Made by a program: the position numbers and the translations under genes
In this document: positions 35,770 to 45,600 of the stretch, one piece after another
How the letters are laid out: every line of letters starts with the position of its first letter
Position numbering within the stretch: the stretch's first letter is position 1
Notes under the pieces: generated by a model
Seen by the model: the letters and a program-made list of their open reading frames with translations, nothing else
The model's database searches: none
What the model was told of the DNA's origin: nothing
Assembly: GCA_037176885.1 (NCBI GenBank)
Contig: JAWWNJ010000009.1
Coordinates: 2,666,001-2,730,000 of the forward strand
DNA from: Favolaschia claudopus
Lineage: Eukaryota; Basidiomycota; Agaricomycetes; Agaricales; Mycenaceae
Length of the DNA: 64,000 nucleotides
Direction of reading: 5' to 3'

Positions 35770-38746
35770 ATGAACTTCACAAACGACTTCCCCGCCGTCC
35801 GCGACCTCGCGCGCACGAAGTATGGCCTCCCGCCGTCTTACGGCTCGAGCTCTCCTCCGCTGTTAATCACCGAGGAGCACGTCAAATTGCCGCCTCAATC
35901 GCCATACTACCCTCTACACTCGCTCGAGGCTGATAAAGCGCTTCGTCTTTCTGCTGACGACCGCGAGGCCCTCGCATTCCTCGAACACCCCATAGTCGTT
36001 CGTTTCTTGGGTCTCGCCAAGGATCGCAGTCGTATCCTCCGCTCCAGCCCAGCTTTCTTGCAGTCTATTACCGAACAGGTCCGCCCCGTTTTGGTGCGTC
36101 CTACTCGTTCTCTCTCTCCCTTTTTAAGGGGACGCTTAACTTTCTCTTTTTCAGACAAACTTTCGCGAGAAGCACTTCAAGTCTGTGCCCTTGACGCCAC
36201 TCTTGCGTCAAGTTTTGTGTGGTATCGCGCAAGTCGTCGAGATTGCTCGTCGTAACAAGCTCGTGACTCTCCCGGTTGAGTCCAAATTTTTGCTTCCCCG
36301 CCCCTCTTCGTGACGACAAGGAGCGCCCGTGGCTCAAGGTGAGTATCGTTTTCCCTTTTTCCACGTCCCGTATCGTTCCTAATCTCTTATTCCAGGAAGA
36401 ACCTCTCCCGATGAACTTTCAATTTGCAAACTCCATCGACCACTATCGCGACCACCACGTCGAAGATCCTTTGCTCACACCAGCCGAGCACAATCTTCTT
36501 GTCGAGGCCAAGAATGAGGAGCTGGACAACTTGTGCCTCCTGCACGACGAACTCGTCCCGCTTCACGCCGAAAATGTTCCCATCGCCGAGGAAGACCTGC
36601 CTCGCGTCGTCAAAGTACTCGAGCTGGCGACTCCTCACTTTGTAAGTCTAACCTTTCGACTCAAAGCTTTCCCTTTTTGCTTATCTCGATCCGCTAGCTT
36701 CATATTGTTGAGCACATCGACCGAGAGACGACCTTCACTCGTCGATTTACCAATACGATGCTTGCTCTCATCGATACCGTCCCCGAGGCCTATCATCCGT
36801 ATGGCTGGAAATATTGTTTTAGGAATCGTCCTGCCGAGGTACGCTCCCTCTTCAGTCTTCTTCCTTGATATCCGCTCACTAACCATCCCTATTTAGATGA
36901 CCGAGTTCTTGCCTGTCGGCTTCCGGTTTCCAACCGAGAAGTTCGGTTATAGCCGCGAGCCGTTCCCGTTGCTTGACTTGAAAGAGCACGGAGATCCTAT
37001 TGTGGACGCTTGGCGGTTTCATTGTCGCGAAGCTCAACGCGAAGCCAAACCACTAGCCCTCCGGCTACTCCTACCAAGCGCAGCAAGAATCGTTCCCGCC
37101 ACTCGTCCGTTCAGTCCGAGCCGCCGTCGCCCGCTACTATCGCGATGAACCTCAAGCTTCAGAAAGACGAACTCCTCCTTGCTCAGAAGAAGGAACCTCT
37201 TTTCCTGCCGTCTGACTCGCCCGTCTCCGACCACGCGCCTGTCGAGGAGGACCCTCTTTTGTTGAAGGACCCTAAACCTCCCGTCATCGTGGTCGTCCCT
37301 GCACTCGCTCGTCCTGGTTCCGCTGTGACGAATCCCAAGTCGATTCTGAAGGTCAGTTTTCCTTCTGAACCTTTTAGTTTTCTTCTGCTCATGATTTCTC
37401 TTTTCTAGAAACCCGCGGTTCCTCCGCGCCAAGTCTCTCTCCCTCCTGTGGTGACAGAGAATTCTTTGTCGCAGGACGACGTTCCCCGTAACCCGAAAAA
37501 GCGCGCCTCGTCGCCACCTTCAACCGTGAGTAAACTTCGCTGATCCTCTTCTTTTGATCAATCTTTTATCTAATCTTAATTGTTCTTAGCGTCCCGCAAT
37601 CAACATGACCTCGCGCGATCGCGCTGAGTCCATCGACATTGATTTGGACTTCCCTGAAGTCCCTGCAGGAGCTTATTCACCCCCGCCTGCCGATCTCGAG
37701 TCTTCCGACGGCGAAGACGAGCTTCGACAACGAGCGTCGCAAAAACGACAGAAGATGTCTGCTCGAGGCAATGCTTCCACCCCGTCTCCTTCTAAAAAGG
37801 GACGCAGCAAGTCCGCCGCCGTTCCTGAAGAAACCGTGGTTCTCTCGGATGGCAAGCTCATCGCCAATAACCCGGAGACGTTTTTCCCTCCATCCTCGCG
37901 CGTCCATCGTACCGGCAACACAGGTCCTCTCCTTCCTGCCGACGCCGAGCCGATCAAGGTTGAAAAGCTGTCGAACGTCCTGACTTTGGCCAAGTCCGAT
38001 AATATTTTGGTAAGACGCTCGACTTAATCGTTTTTCCTACTCGCGCTAACTCTAATTATCTTTTAGCTCAACGGTGCCTGTCTGCCCTGCCTTCAGAGCT
38101 CCCGCGACGATTGTGAACACGGGATGTTCGCCCGTTGTTCTAATTGCGCCAAGAAGCATGGTTCCCACTGCAACCATAGCTTCACTGCTGCTGAGCAGAG
38201 GGTCTGGCTCACGCCCTCGAGCCGTATTCTAGGTTATCGATGAATCGTATGTTATTTCTTTATAACTTCCTTATTTGTCGTTACTGACCCCATTTTCAGG
38301 CGTAAACTCGGAGATCGACGCGTTTTCGGACGCGTTCGAACTCTACGAGGGCCTTCGTCAACCTTTTCTCAAGGCTCGCGCGTTGGTGATTTCTCTTGGG
38401 GCTAATGTCGGAGCTCGCCTTCGCGAGAATTTAACCGCATATAGGCCCAGAGAACGTGCCGGGGCTCGAGAAACTGTCGGATGAGAACCGCGAGGCGGTG
38501 ATGCGTGCCTGGGGAGAAGGTGTAAACCTTCTCGCGCCAGAGGCCGAGGTTTCCAGACATCCTTCTCCAATCAACGTCGAAGACGACGAGGAGGATGTCG
38601 TGGGCTTGGCTCGCGCTGCTGAAGAATCGCTCCAGTCTCATCGTCGCGCGCAGGGTCCCGTCTCTGACCCTGGCGCCGGTTCTTCTCGCGATCCCGTTCG
38701 TATTTCGCCTCGCAGGAACAAGGGTAGGAGGGACGACGAAGCTTAG
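35770..38746 (+). CDS. Antisense accessory gene A of the LTR element, Zn2Cys6-like C-terminus, at least 8 exons
   Basis: Start ATG 35770 (MNFTNDFPAVRDLARTKYGL). Clean GT-AG exons can be placed at 35770-36093, 36155-36338, 36396-36641, 36698-36838, 36897-37351, 37409-37525, 37590-38009 and 38067-38243, with introns of 56-61 nt. Six of the eight are exact multiples of three. Exons 2 and 5 have lengths of +1 and +2, consistent with one-base errors or indels. The middle is Ser/Pro/Lys-rich and disordered. Exon 8 encodes a cysteine cluster C-x2-C-x7-C-x7-C-x2-C-x7-C (38079-38171), one residue per loop longer than canonical Zn(II)2Cys6. Coding similarity to exon style continues to TAG 38746 (EKLSDENREAVMRAWGEG, acidic, basic tail), perhaps past a TGA at 38241. 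It runs opposite to gag-pol. A DNA-binding or regulatory role is inference only. Confidence 0.62.
38079..38171 (+). other. Zn2Cys6-like cysteine cluster of gene A
   Basis: Six cysteines in CLPC ... C ... CSNC ... C with loops of 7, 7 and 7 residues. Basic and His residues lie around it (RCSNCAKKHGSHCNH). Spacing is close to, but not identical with, the fungal binuclear cluster (usually 6 between the second and third and between the fifth and sixth Cys). Confidence 0.7.
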
Positions 38747-39198
38747 TCGCGGTTGGTGAATTTTCGCGTAAGTCTCGTTTCCTCTTCCTATTTCTTTTCC
38801 TTTTTAACGCGTCCTAGTAGAAATTATACATATCTACTGCCGTCCGTCGCGCGCATCTATTGCGCCAAATATTTCTTTTTACATGTACCGTTGCTCGCTA
38901 CGATGAAAACATTCCGTAGCCATTTCCATAGTATTTGTACGCGCGTTTCGCGCAGGCCTGAACAATATACGGTATCGCCTACGAAACTTAAAGTTTGGAT
39001 TCAAGATTATCTTAAGTCAAATTAGCCGCTAAAGATAATCAGCGCGCCAATTCGCGTGTTTGATTATCGATGACGTTTGACCCATCAAGGGAGCAACCGG
39101 CCCAATTGTTCCGAGTACTCCTTTGAGAAAAGATTCACACGAATCACTCATATTTAAGTTTTGTCTCGACTTGATTTTCCTTAGGCTTGTAATCCTTC

Positions 39199-39905
39199 AT
39201 GATCACTCCCAAATACGCCCAAACATCTTCGACGCTACTACTTCGCCTGGTTGCTGGCCTATGGGCCCATCCTGCTGCCTATAAACGCGCTCCAGACTTC
39301 TTGAGCTATATGAAGATGCTCGCGCTTAATGGCGTATGTTCCTTTTCAAGATTTCCCTCTTTGCGACGAGGCTAACATTACTCCAGTTCTTTCGGAAGTG
39401 CGCGAATTGTCGTCGCTTCAAATTGGTTTGCCAAAACGAAGGCTGGGGCAAACCATGTCTCGAGTGCACGACTACTGGAAATATCTGCCCCTCTCGCAGA
39501 ACGCTCTGAATTCGTATGCCACATCAAGATGGAGCGCGAGAAATACCTCCATAATTTCTGCGGTCCTGGTGCGTCTCCCCTTGACTCTTTCTTGAGTCGT
39601 TCTAACAGTAATCAATTCAGACCGCGAGGAGGGTCTTATCCAGTTCTACGCCAATGCCCCTTCAAGCTTTTATGGCGTTCGATAAAGCGGCCAACCCTGA
39701 GGCCAAGAACTTTCGTCGCGACGGATTTGTAGGACACTTGTCCTTGATTTCCGACCCTTGGGCTGTTCAGTTCCTCGTTGATCATGTTGATCATCCTGAC
39801 TTTGATTTTACTGTGGTAGAGAGACAGGGCTATTATGTTCCAAGCCTCCCTTGTTTCTGTACCTATGTAGACCTGTACTTTTCCTTAGTACACGATACAC
39901 CTTAA
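39199..39905 (+). CDS. Antisense accessory gene B of the LTR element, canonical Zn2Cys6 cluster
   Basis: ATG 39199; exon 1 39199-39333 (45 codons, phase 0), intron 39334-39386 (GTATGT...TAACATTACTCCAG), exon 2 39387-39568, intron 39569-39620, exon 3 from 39621. Exon 2 opens with FFRKCANCRRFKLVCQ and gives C-x2-C-x6-C-x8-C-x2-C-x6-C (39399-39488), the exact spacing of fungal Zn(II)2Cys6 DNA-binding clusters, with the usual basic residues in the first loop. One extra base after the cluster (near 39490) puts the following MEREKYLHNFCGP block out of frame. Another shift lies near 39660, before MAFDKAANPEAKNF and DPWAVQFLVDHVDHPDF. No fungal transcription-factor regulatory domain is seen. As assembled it is broken after the cluster. 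Confidence 0.6.
39399..39488 (+). other. Canonical Zn(II)2Cys6 spacing in gene B
   Basis: C-x2-C-x6-C-x8-C-x2-C-x6-C, with RRFKLV in the first loop and TTTGNI in the last. Known binuclear clusters contact CGG-type half sites. That this one binds DNA is inference. Confidence 0.82.
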
Positions 39906-40391
39906 ATCTACGTCTCGCGACGGGAATTTCCTTATTGATCTTGTTATGACAAAATTGACGTGTGAAGTCCGATCGAAGTCATGACTTAGTCGATCTCTCG
40001 TGACTTTGTCGTGACTTTTTATGATCGAGTCGCGCCAATTCTGTCATCTTAGTTCAATCGGATTCCTTTCCGCGTGTAAATCTACGACAACCGATGTCCA
40101 GATTGCGTGTCCTGGGCTTAAGTCACGCGAGATCCTTGATGTATCACGTTTTCATCCCTTAGGCGGTATTCTTCCGCGTAGGCAAGGAAACTCGTGACTT
40201 TTGATCGCGGTCACGTTTCTCAGGAACCCAGTAATTACGCGCGAGTCGAATCTCGACTCTGTATCCCATAGGCTTGGTGCCACGTCTTCTTACGTGTCTA
40301 GAGAATAACCAATGAAGTCTCGCCTGACTTTGACGCGATTTACTAGTCCCCTCCCCATTTCATAAATTTTAACTGTCCTCAGTTAACACGT

Positions 40392-42035
40392 ATGGCACCC
40401 GCTCCTTCCTATAAAGAGTTCGAGTTCTTTCGACCTTTCACCAGTCTTTTCGACGACTATCCTTCTCTAGTTGCTTTAACAATGTCTCCATCTATTCGCG
40501 CTCACCTCACCACCGCTCAATATGAAACCCTTATTTCAATTGGGGACAAGGGTTGCCGCGACTCGCTACCCTGATCGTACCAAGCAGGCGCGCCTTCCTG
40601 GACCAGCAAACCGTCCTCTTGGTGCGTTTGCTTACATCCTAGGATTCGCATTGTTGCTGATTCAATTATTCTTCAGGATGGTATGTCGGCTCTCCTGTCT
40701 GAGATTGCCAAGGAAAAACCGCTCTACGACACCTACTTCGCACCACCAGTCCGCTACCAATCCCAACGGTGCCATCGGTGGCCGCTACCCCGTCATCGTC
40801 GACCTCTGCGCTCGCATCAAGTACGAACGCGACCGTCTTCGTTCCGGGCACAACCTCTAGTCAACAGGCTCATCGTACCGAGCTCGAGGAAGCGCGCGCT
40901 GTCGCTGAGGAATTAGAGGCTAAGTCCTCTAAGAAAGGCAAAGGCAAGGGGAAGGTGAGTTCCGAATTAATTCTTGTCGCGTTTTGTCTAATAATTCAGG
41001 CAAAGGCGAAGAAGTCGAAAGCAACCGTTGAGGATCCCAACGATTCTCCCTTCGACGATTCCGAACTTCCTCTCCCTACCGGTGAGCTCGACGATGTCAT
41101 GATTGTCGATACTGAGCCGGTATGTACCTAGGGTCTCGCCTCTCGACTCGAGGTTATTGACCAACTCTGCGATGCTCTTCGCGCTTTCCAGGTCGAGGCT
41201 ACTGCGCCTGGTTCTCGCTCGACTCAGTCTTTGGACGAGCGTCCTCATGTGAGCAACCCTCTCCAAACTTGAAAATCCTCGGGCAATTTGCTCGATTAAT
41301 TCGTCGGGGACAGCGTGCCTCTCAGTCGAGTAGTGCGCGCCCTTCCTCGGTACGCCTCTCATTTTTAAGAATGAAGGGTTTTGACCGAAGGGCTCCCCCT
41401 TATCTCAAGGCCATGGCTGTTCTTGCCCGTACTGACCCCGACTCAGTATCTGGACCCGTTCACGAGGACTTCCCGGTCCCACCACCTCGCAAGCGATCGC
41501 GGCCGTCCAACTTTGCCTATGAGGATTCCGCAGAACAGTATACCGGTGCGTTATCATCTTACCCAGATTTAAGTCGCGCTTATTTATTATTTAGCGACCG
41601 AGCTCGCCACTAACGGCGAAGCAATCCAGAAAACTGTTGCCGAAGCTTCTAAGGCTCGTTGAAGCCAGCTCCTCCGATGATAACCTTGGATCCCTTCGAC
41701 TACAGGAGGCGGACCTCCGGAGCCGGATTGGATTTGCCAACTCGCAACTTCGATACACCCTCAATCACCGACAGCTCCTCGTCGATGAGCTCAAACGAGT
41801 TCTTGACCTTCAACACGACCGCTCCGCCAAAGCCCCCTCGACTTGAGATCCTCGAACGCCCTCGGAACCCAAAGTTCGTCTATTATTTAGGCTTTAGCTT
41901 TTCCTGCGATTTTCAGCTGATTCTAGCTCTTTTGAATTAGCATCGAACCCTCCAATCGCCACCCATCGTCGTACTTCCAAGACTACTCATTGTCCTCATT
42001 GTGACACATCTCGCCATCACCTTGCTTTTTGCTAG
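40392..42035 (+). CDS. Antisense accessory gene C of the LTR element, coiled coil and His/Cys tail
   Basis: ATG 40392 (MAPAPSYKEFEFFRPFTSLF). Exons with GT-AG introns can be followed: a donor near 40621 and acceptor near 40677, GTGAGTTCC...AATAATTCAG (40955-40999), GTATGTACC...CCAG (about 41120-41191), and GTGCGTTATC...TATTTAG (41547-41595). The product has a Ser/Thr-rich segment, a Lys/Gly-rich KKGKGKGKAKAKKSK stretch and an acidic patch (DDSELPLPTGELDDVMIVD). A helical or coiled-coil segment follows (LRSRIGFANSQLRYTLNHRQ, 41705-41800). The last exon ends in HCPHCDTSRHHLAFC before TAG 42033-42035. Several one-base frame changes occur. It is antisense to gag-pol and ends 234 bp from the pol stop, tail to tail. 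Confidence 0.5.
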
Positions 42036-42268
42036 TAATTTATTTTAGACGCTTCGAGTTTACCTATGCAAACCCTTCGCCCAACTCCTATTACTGTCTT
42101 TACTTGATCTCCCCGAGCAGTCCTATCCCTCTTTGATACGCCCAACTCGTGATACGCACACTCCTTCACCTCTGTCTCATCTTTTTATGCCTTATGTCCC
42201 ATGCAATATATGTCTTTACCGCGGTACTCTGCGTTTGAACCGTTCTCGGCAATCACCGCTAAGTTATC

Positions 42269-42886
42269 TCACGGTTGAACCTTTCTCCGAGATGACCGAC
42301 GAGGCTGATTTTCGTACGAGACTTCCTTTCGAATCTCGTCTAAGTCCAGTTCCTCGACTTGGTCTTCTTCGAATTCATCTTCCTGTTCTTCTCCATCGTC
42401 TTCGTCCTGTAGCTCCATCCTTGACTTAACGTGAACTTTGCGGAACTGTAAATCTTGACCCGAATATTCATCTGAGTCCTTCATCGCAGCCAGTTCGTCA
42501 AGTTTTTGCGGAGACAAGTCGATTAAGTCTAGGATAGTTCCTGGCAGCTCGAGTTTCTCTCTTTGCTCAAAAGGTATCACTCGGAATTGAGCTATTTTGC
42601 CTTGGAAGACTGAACCGTCAAGTTCGCAACATATATATGCGCCGCCTTTGGCACGTCTAACAACTACCATTGGTCCTAAGTATCGAGGGTGCATCTTCCT
42701 GTTCAGCGACTTCTCAGTAGTCGTATTCCTGACTAGGACCAGATCTCCTGGTTGGAAGTTATAATCTTTTATCTTCCCGCGATTTTCCTCCTCGTACTTT
42801 TTGACCATCTTCCGTTTCTCCTCACTAACTCGTTCACGCATTTCCTCCACATGTACTGAGTGCTTGGCGAGTGCTTTAGCTCTCAA
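42269..42886 (-). CDS. Ty3 integrase C-terminal region
   Basis: An open frame of 206 codons. It has a helical segment, then FQPGDLVLVRNT, NRKMHPRYLGPMVVVRR and GGAYICCELDGS, the SH3-like tail typical of Ty3 integrases in Agaricomycetes. An acidic linker and a basic end (RRSSRRKVQP) follow before the stop at 42269. This is the C-terminal end of Pol. It may guide integration, but no chromodomain is seen. Confidence 0.8.
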   Translation of the reverse strand: MRAKALAKHSVHVEEMRERVSEEKRKMVKKYEEENRGKIKDYNFQPGDLVLVRNTTTEKSLNRKMHPRYLGPMVVVRRAKGGAYICCELDGSVFQGKIAQFRVIPFEQREKLELPGTILDLIDLSPQKLDELAAMKDSDEYSGQDLQFRKVHVKSRMELQDEDDGEEQEDEFEEDQVEELDLDEIRKEVSYENQPRRSSRRKVQP

Positions 42887-43750
42887 ACCAATTAGTTCAG
42901 CGGTGGAAATTGGCGCGCCTGGGTATATCTACCAACCAGGTTGCTTCCTCGATGTCCAAAGGTAATATTGGATGGGCACCACATACTGCGAAGAATGGAG
43001 AACACCCCCATTCCCTCTTCTTACAGTTATACGGTCTGCCCATAATACCTGAGGGAAGAACCAATACCATTTCTTAACATCACCGCGGTTGCCTTGTACA
43101 ATGATTGCCGGATATCCCAGTGCCCTCTTTCCACAGTTCCGTTCGCCTGGGAATTGTAAGCCGAGATTTTAATTCCAACTACCCCGTACTTCGAGTTTAA
43201 CCATTTTAGCGCGGCAATGAACTGCTTGGCGTTATCAGTTACAATCCACTCTGGACATCCCCAACGACAGATTACATCCTCGAGCAAGAACTTGCCGATA
43301 GTTTCGGCATCCTCGGATCTCATTGGCCGGCCTTCAACATACCGCGACAAGGAATCCCTCGCCGCTATTGAATACCTGTGGACCGTTCGAGACTTCACCC
43401 ATTATCATGACATCGGTGTGTATCTTCTGGAAGATGCTTGGAGTCAAGGTAGGTCTCGGCGGGATTTTCAACAGAGCTTTCTGCCTTTGCTGACATATTT
43501 TGCAGGTATTGCAAAAACCAAGTCACATCGCGTTCAAGTTCTGGCCACCAAAATCGAAGCTCGAATCTGAGAACGAGTCGCGTATATTCCTCGGTGCCCC
43601 AAGGCATTATGCGACGCCCTCATCATGTACATTCGATGCTCCTTTGCGACTACCAATTTATGCATCGAGCCTTCTCCTTTCCTGTATAACTTTCCACCCT
43701 TGCTCAAAAAGAAGTATCTGGCGAATTTCATAAATTCTTGAATTCCTTGT
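42887..43750 (-). CDS. Ty3 integrase N-terminal and catalytic core, frame interrupted
   Basis: The zinc-binding N-terminus starts with ASHNALGHRGIYATRSQI (43534-43731), then RFWWPELERDVTWFLQ in the next frame (43395-43607). The catalytic core shows RDSLSRYVEGRPM, the second Asp in VTDNAKQF (GAT at 43234-43236) and the Glu in NGTVERGHWDI, so D and E of the DDE triad are visible. The first Asp should be in the KIHTDV-type block near 43400 but sits at a frame change. The enzyme inserts the cDNA into host DNA. Confidence 0.8.
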
Positions 43751-44131
43751 TATCCATTCCAGCAGGTCTAACAAGAGGACTCTTTAGCCATTCCTTCACA
43801 ATCTCGATTTCTCTCGTCCTGGGCTAGTGCTGCCCCGGATCGGTGATCTTCGACATATTTCTCTCGCTTGTCTGGGTTATTTTTAAGTTCTAGGTCTGGA
43901 AGTAAAGGTTCTCCTCCTTCCACTGATACTATATACTGGCGGCATTACAAGTCCTTCGGCCTTGTAAGTCTGAACAACCTTTTCTGGATGGCTTTTTCTT
44001 CCGTCCGAGCGACCGTGATTTCATCTTCGAAATCGTCTACCGAGGAGGCAGCTCCTTCCAATCCTTGGAAGTATCCTCCGCGTTCGTCGATCTCGTCTTT
44101 GAACTCATCGAAGTCGAGGGGTTGTTCACAA

Positions 44132-44900
44132 TTATAGTCCCCAATCTTCATGATTCTCCGGGGATGGATTTTGATCCAACCCTTCCTCTGTATTGGGCCA
44201 TTCCTCGTCTCCTGGTTGCGCTTTTCTCCGCGACAACCCATCTGGCGGGAAGGTTACTCCTCTGACGTGCTTAAGCTTGAAGTGAAACATCAGGATTTGC
44301 TCGATCCAACGATTAATCGTCGCGTTTGGTCCCATACCAGGGTTATTCAACATTCCCTGAATATAGAGCGCGTCAGTCTCAACTACTAACTTCCTGCACC
44401 CCCAGAAGCCAATATTGCATTGCCTCTAATGCTCGCTTTAATCCGTACAACTCGCGCTTCGGCTGGGAGAACCTGCTTTCCCTCTGGTTCAAAGTTATAG
44501 ACGCAAATTTAGCGTAATACTTCTTCAATTTATCAAGGACATCATGTTGATAAATTTGAATCCCAATTGCCATCCATGAAGTGTCCACAGCAAGTACGAT
44601 ATCAGAGTCCCAGTCGTAATTCAAAGGTTTCAGCGCGGGACATACTTTTATCGCTTCCTTGAGTGCATTCATAGCCGCGACTTGTTCTGGACCCCATACG
44701 AATTCAACATTATTCCTTAATAACTTCGTAATAGGTCTACAGATCTTTGCGTATCCGTCTATGAACATTCGCAGAACCCCAGTTGTACCTAGGAATTGCC
44801 TTACGCCAGAGACATCCTCGAGAGGTCCCCCATCGAACAATAACTCCAATACGGTCAGTTCCTGGCCTTCTGCCTTCAAACGAGCAAATGTGTCCAACAA
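44132..44900 (-). CDS. Ty3 RNase H and RT connection, frame interrupted
   Basis: The minus-strand frame 44379-44900 gives VRQFLGTTGVLRMFIDGYAK, FVWGPEQVAAMNALKEAI, IVLAVDTSWMAIGI and SLTLNQRESRFSQPKRELYG. The VDTS and E residues match the RNase H active site. The last part, INRWIEQILMFHFKLKHV and PPDGLSRR, is in another frame (44132-44353) after a one-base shift near 44390. Confidence 0.85.
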
Positions 44901-45600
44901 CCGTGAAGACGTCCCAACATAGTATACTCTTCATACCTGAGAACGTCCCTCCACTATACTTGAGTCGCTGGATTACGCGATTCAGGTTCAAGAAGTGTTC
45001 CCAAATAAACCTCCTAATTCCGGGGGTTCTCGGGGTATAGTTTCATAATTTCCGTCTTTATCCTGATATCGAGTTCCCCCTCCTCTGATTGGTACATCAT
45101 CGATGTAGGGTATCGTTACATGCGGGATTTCATCCCTTAGAATATACGTGACGTCGTCATGAAATATTGGAACCGAGTTTGTCCACCCTTGAGGAAGCTT
45201 GACTAAACGAAGCGCGCCAAAAGGTGTTTGGAACGTTGTAAAGTCCCTCGATCCTTCCGCTATGTCTCGATGGTCATATCCTGAGTACAAGTCGAGGCAT
45301 CCTCCACATGCTCTTCCAGCGAAGTGGTCTGCCAATTCATCTGTCGCGGGAGGCACTCCCGAGTGAGCAATGGTTACCGCGTTTAGCGGTTCCAAGGCAT
45401 GTACTAAGCGAATGCTCTTCCCATCCTTCTTTTACTACTCCGAAGAATTTACTCCGGTACGAGGAATTTGAAGGCTCATAGACTCCAGCGTCTAGCTTCT
45501 TCTTTATAACCTTACAAAATTCCTCGAGTTGTCCGCGCGGAATTGGGATACTTCTTTCTACCCAAGTCTCGTGCTCGATTACAGGAAACTCGACTGGAGG
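44901..45600 (-). CDS. Ty3 reverse transcriptase, frame interrupted
   Basis: RT blocks read in order: RGQLEEFCKVIKKKLDAGVY (about 45480-45540), VHALEPLNAVTIAHSGVPP, LDLYSGYDHRDIAEGSRDF, TTFQTPFGALRLVKLPQGW, then the catalytic YIDD (45096-45107) in TIPYIDDVPIRG. It copies element RNA into cDNA. The frame changes near 45410 and 45000 need to be bridged. All catalytic residues I can place are intact. Confidence 0.9.
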
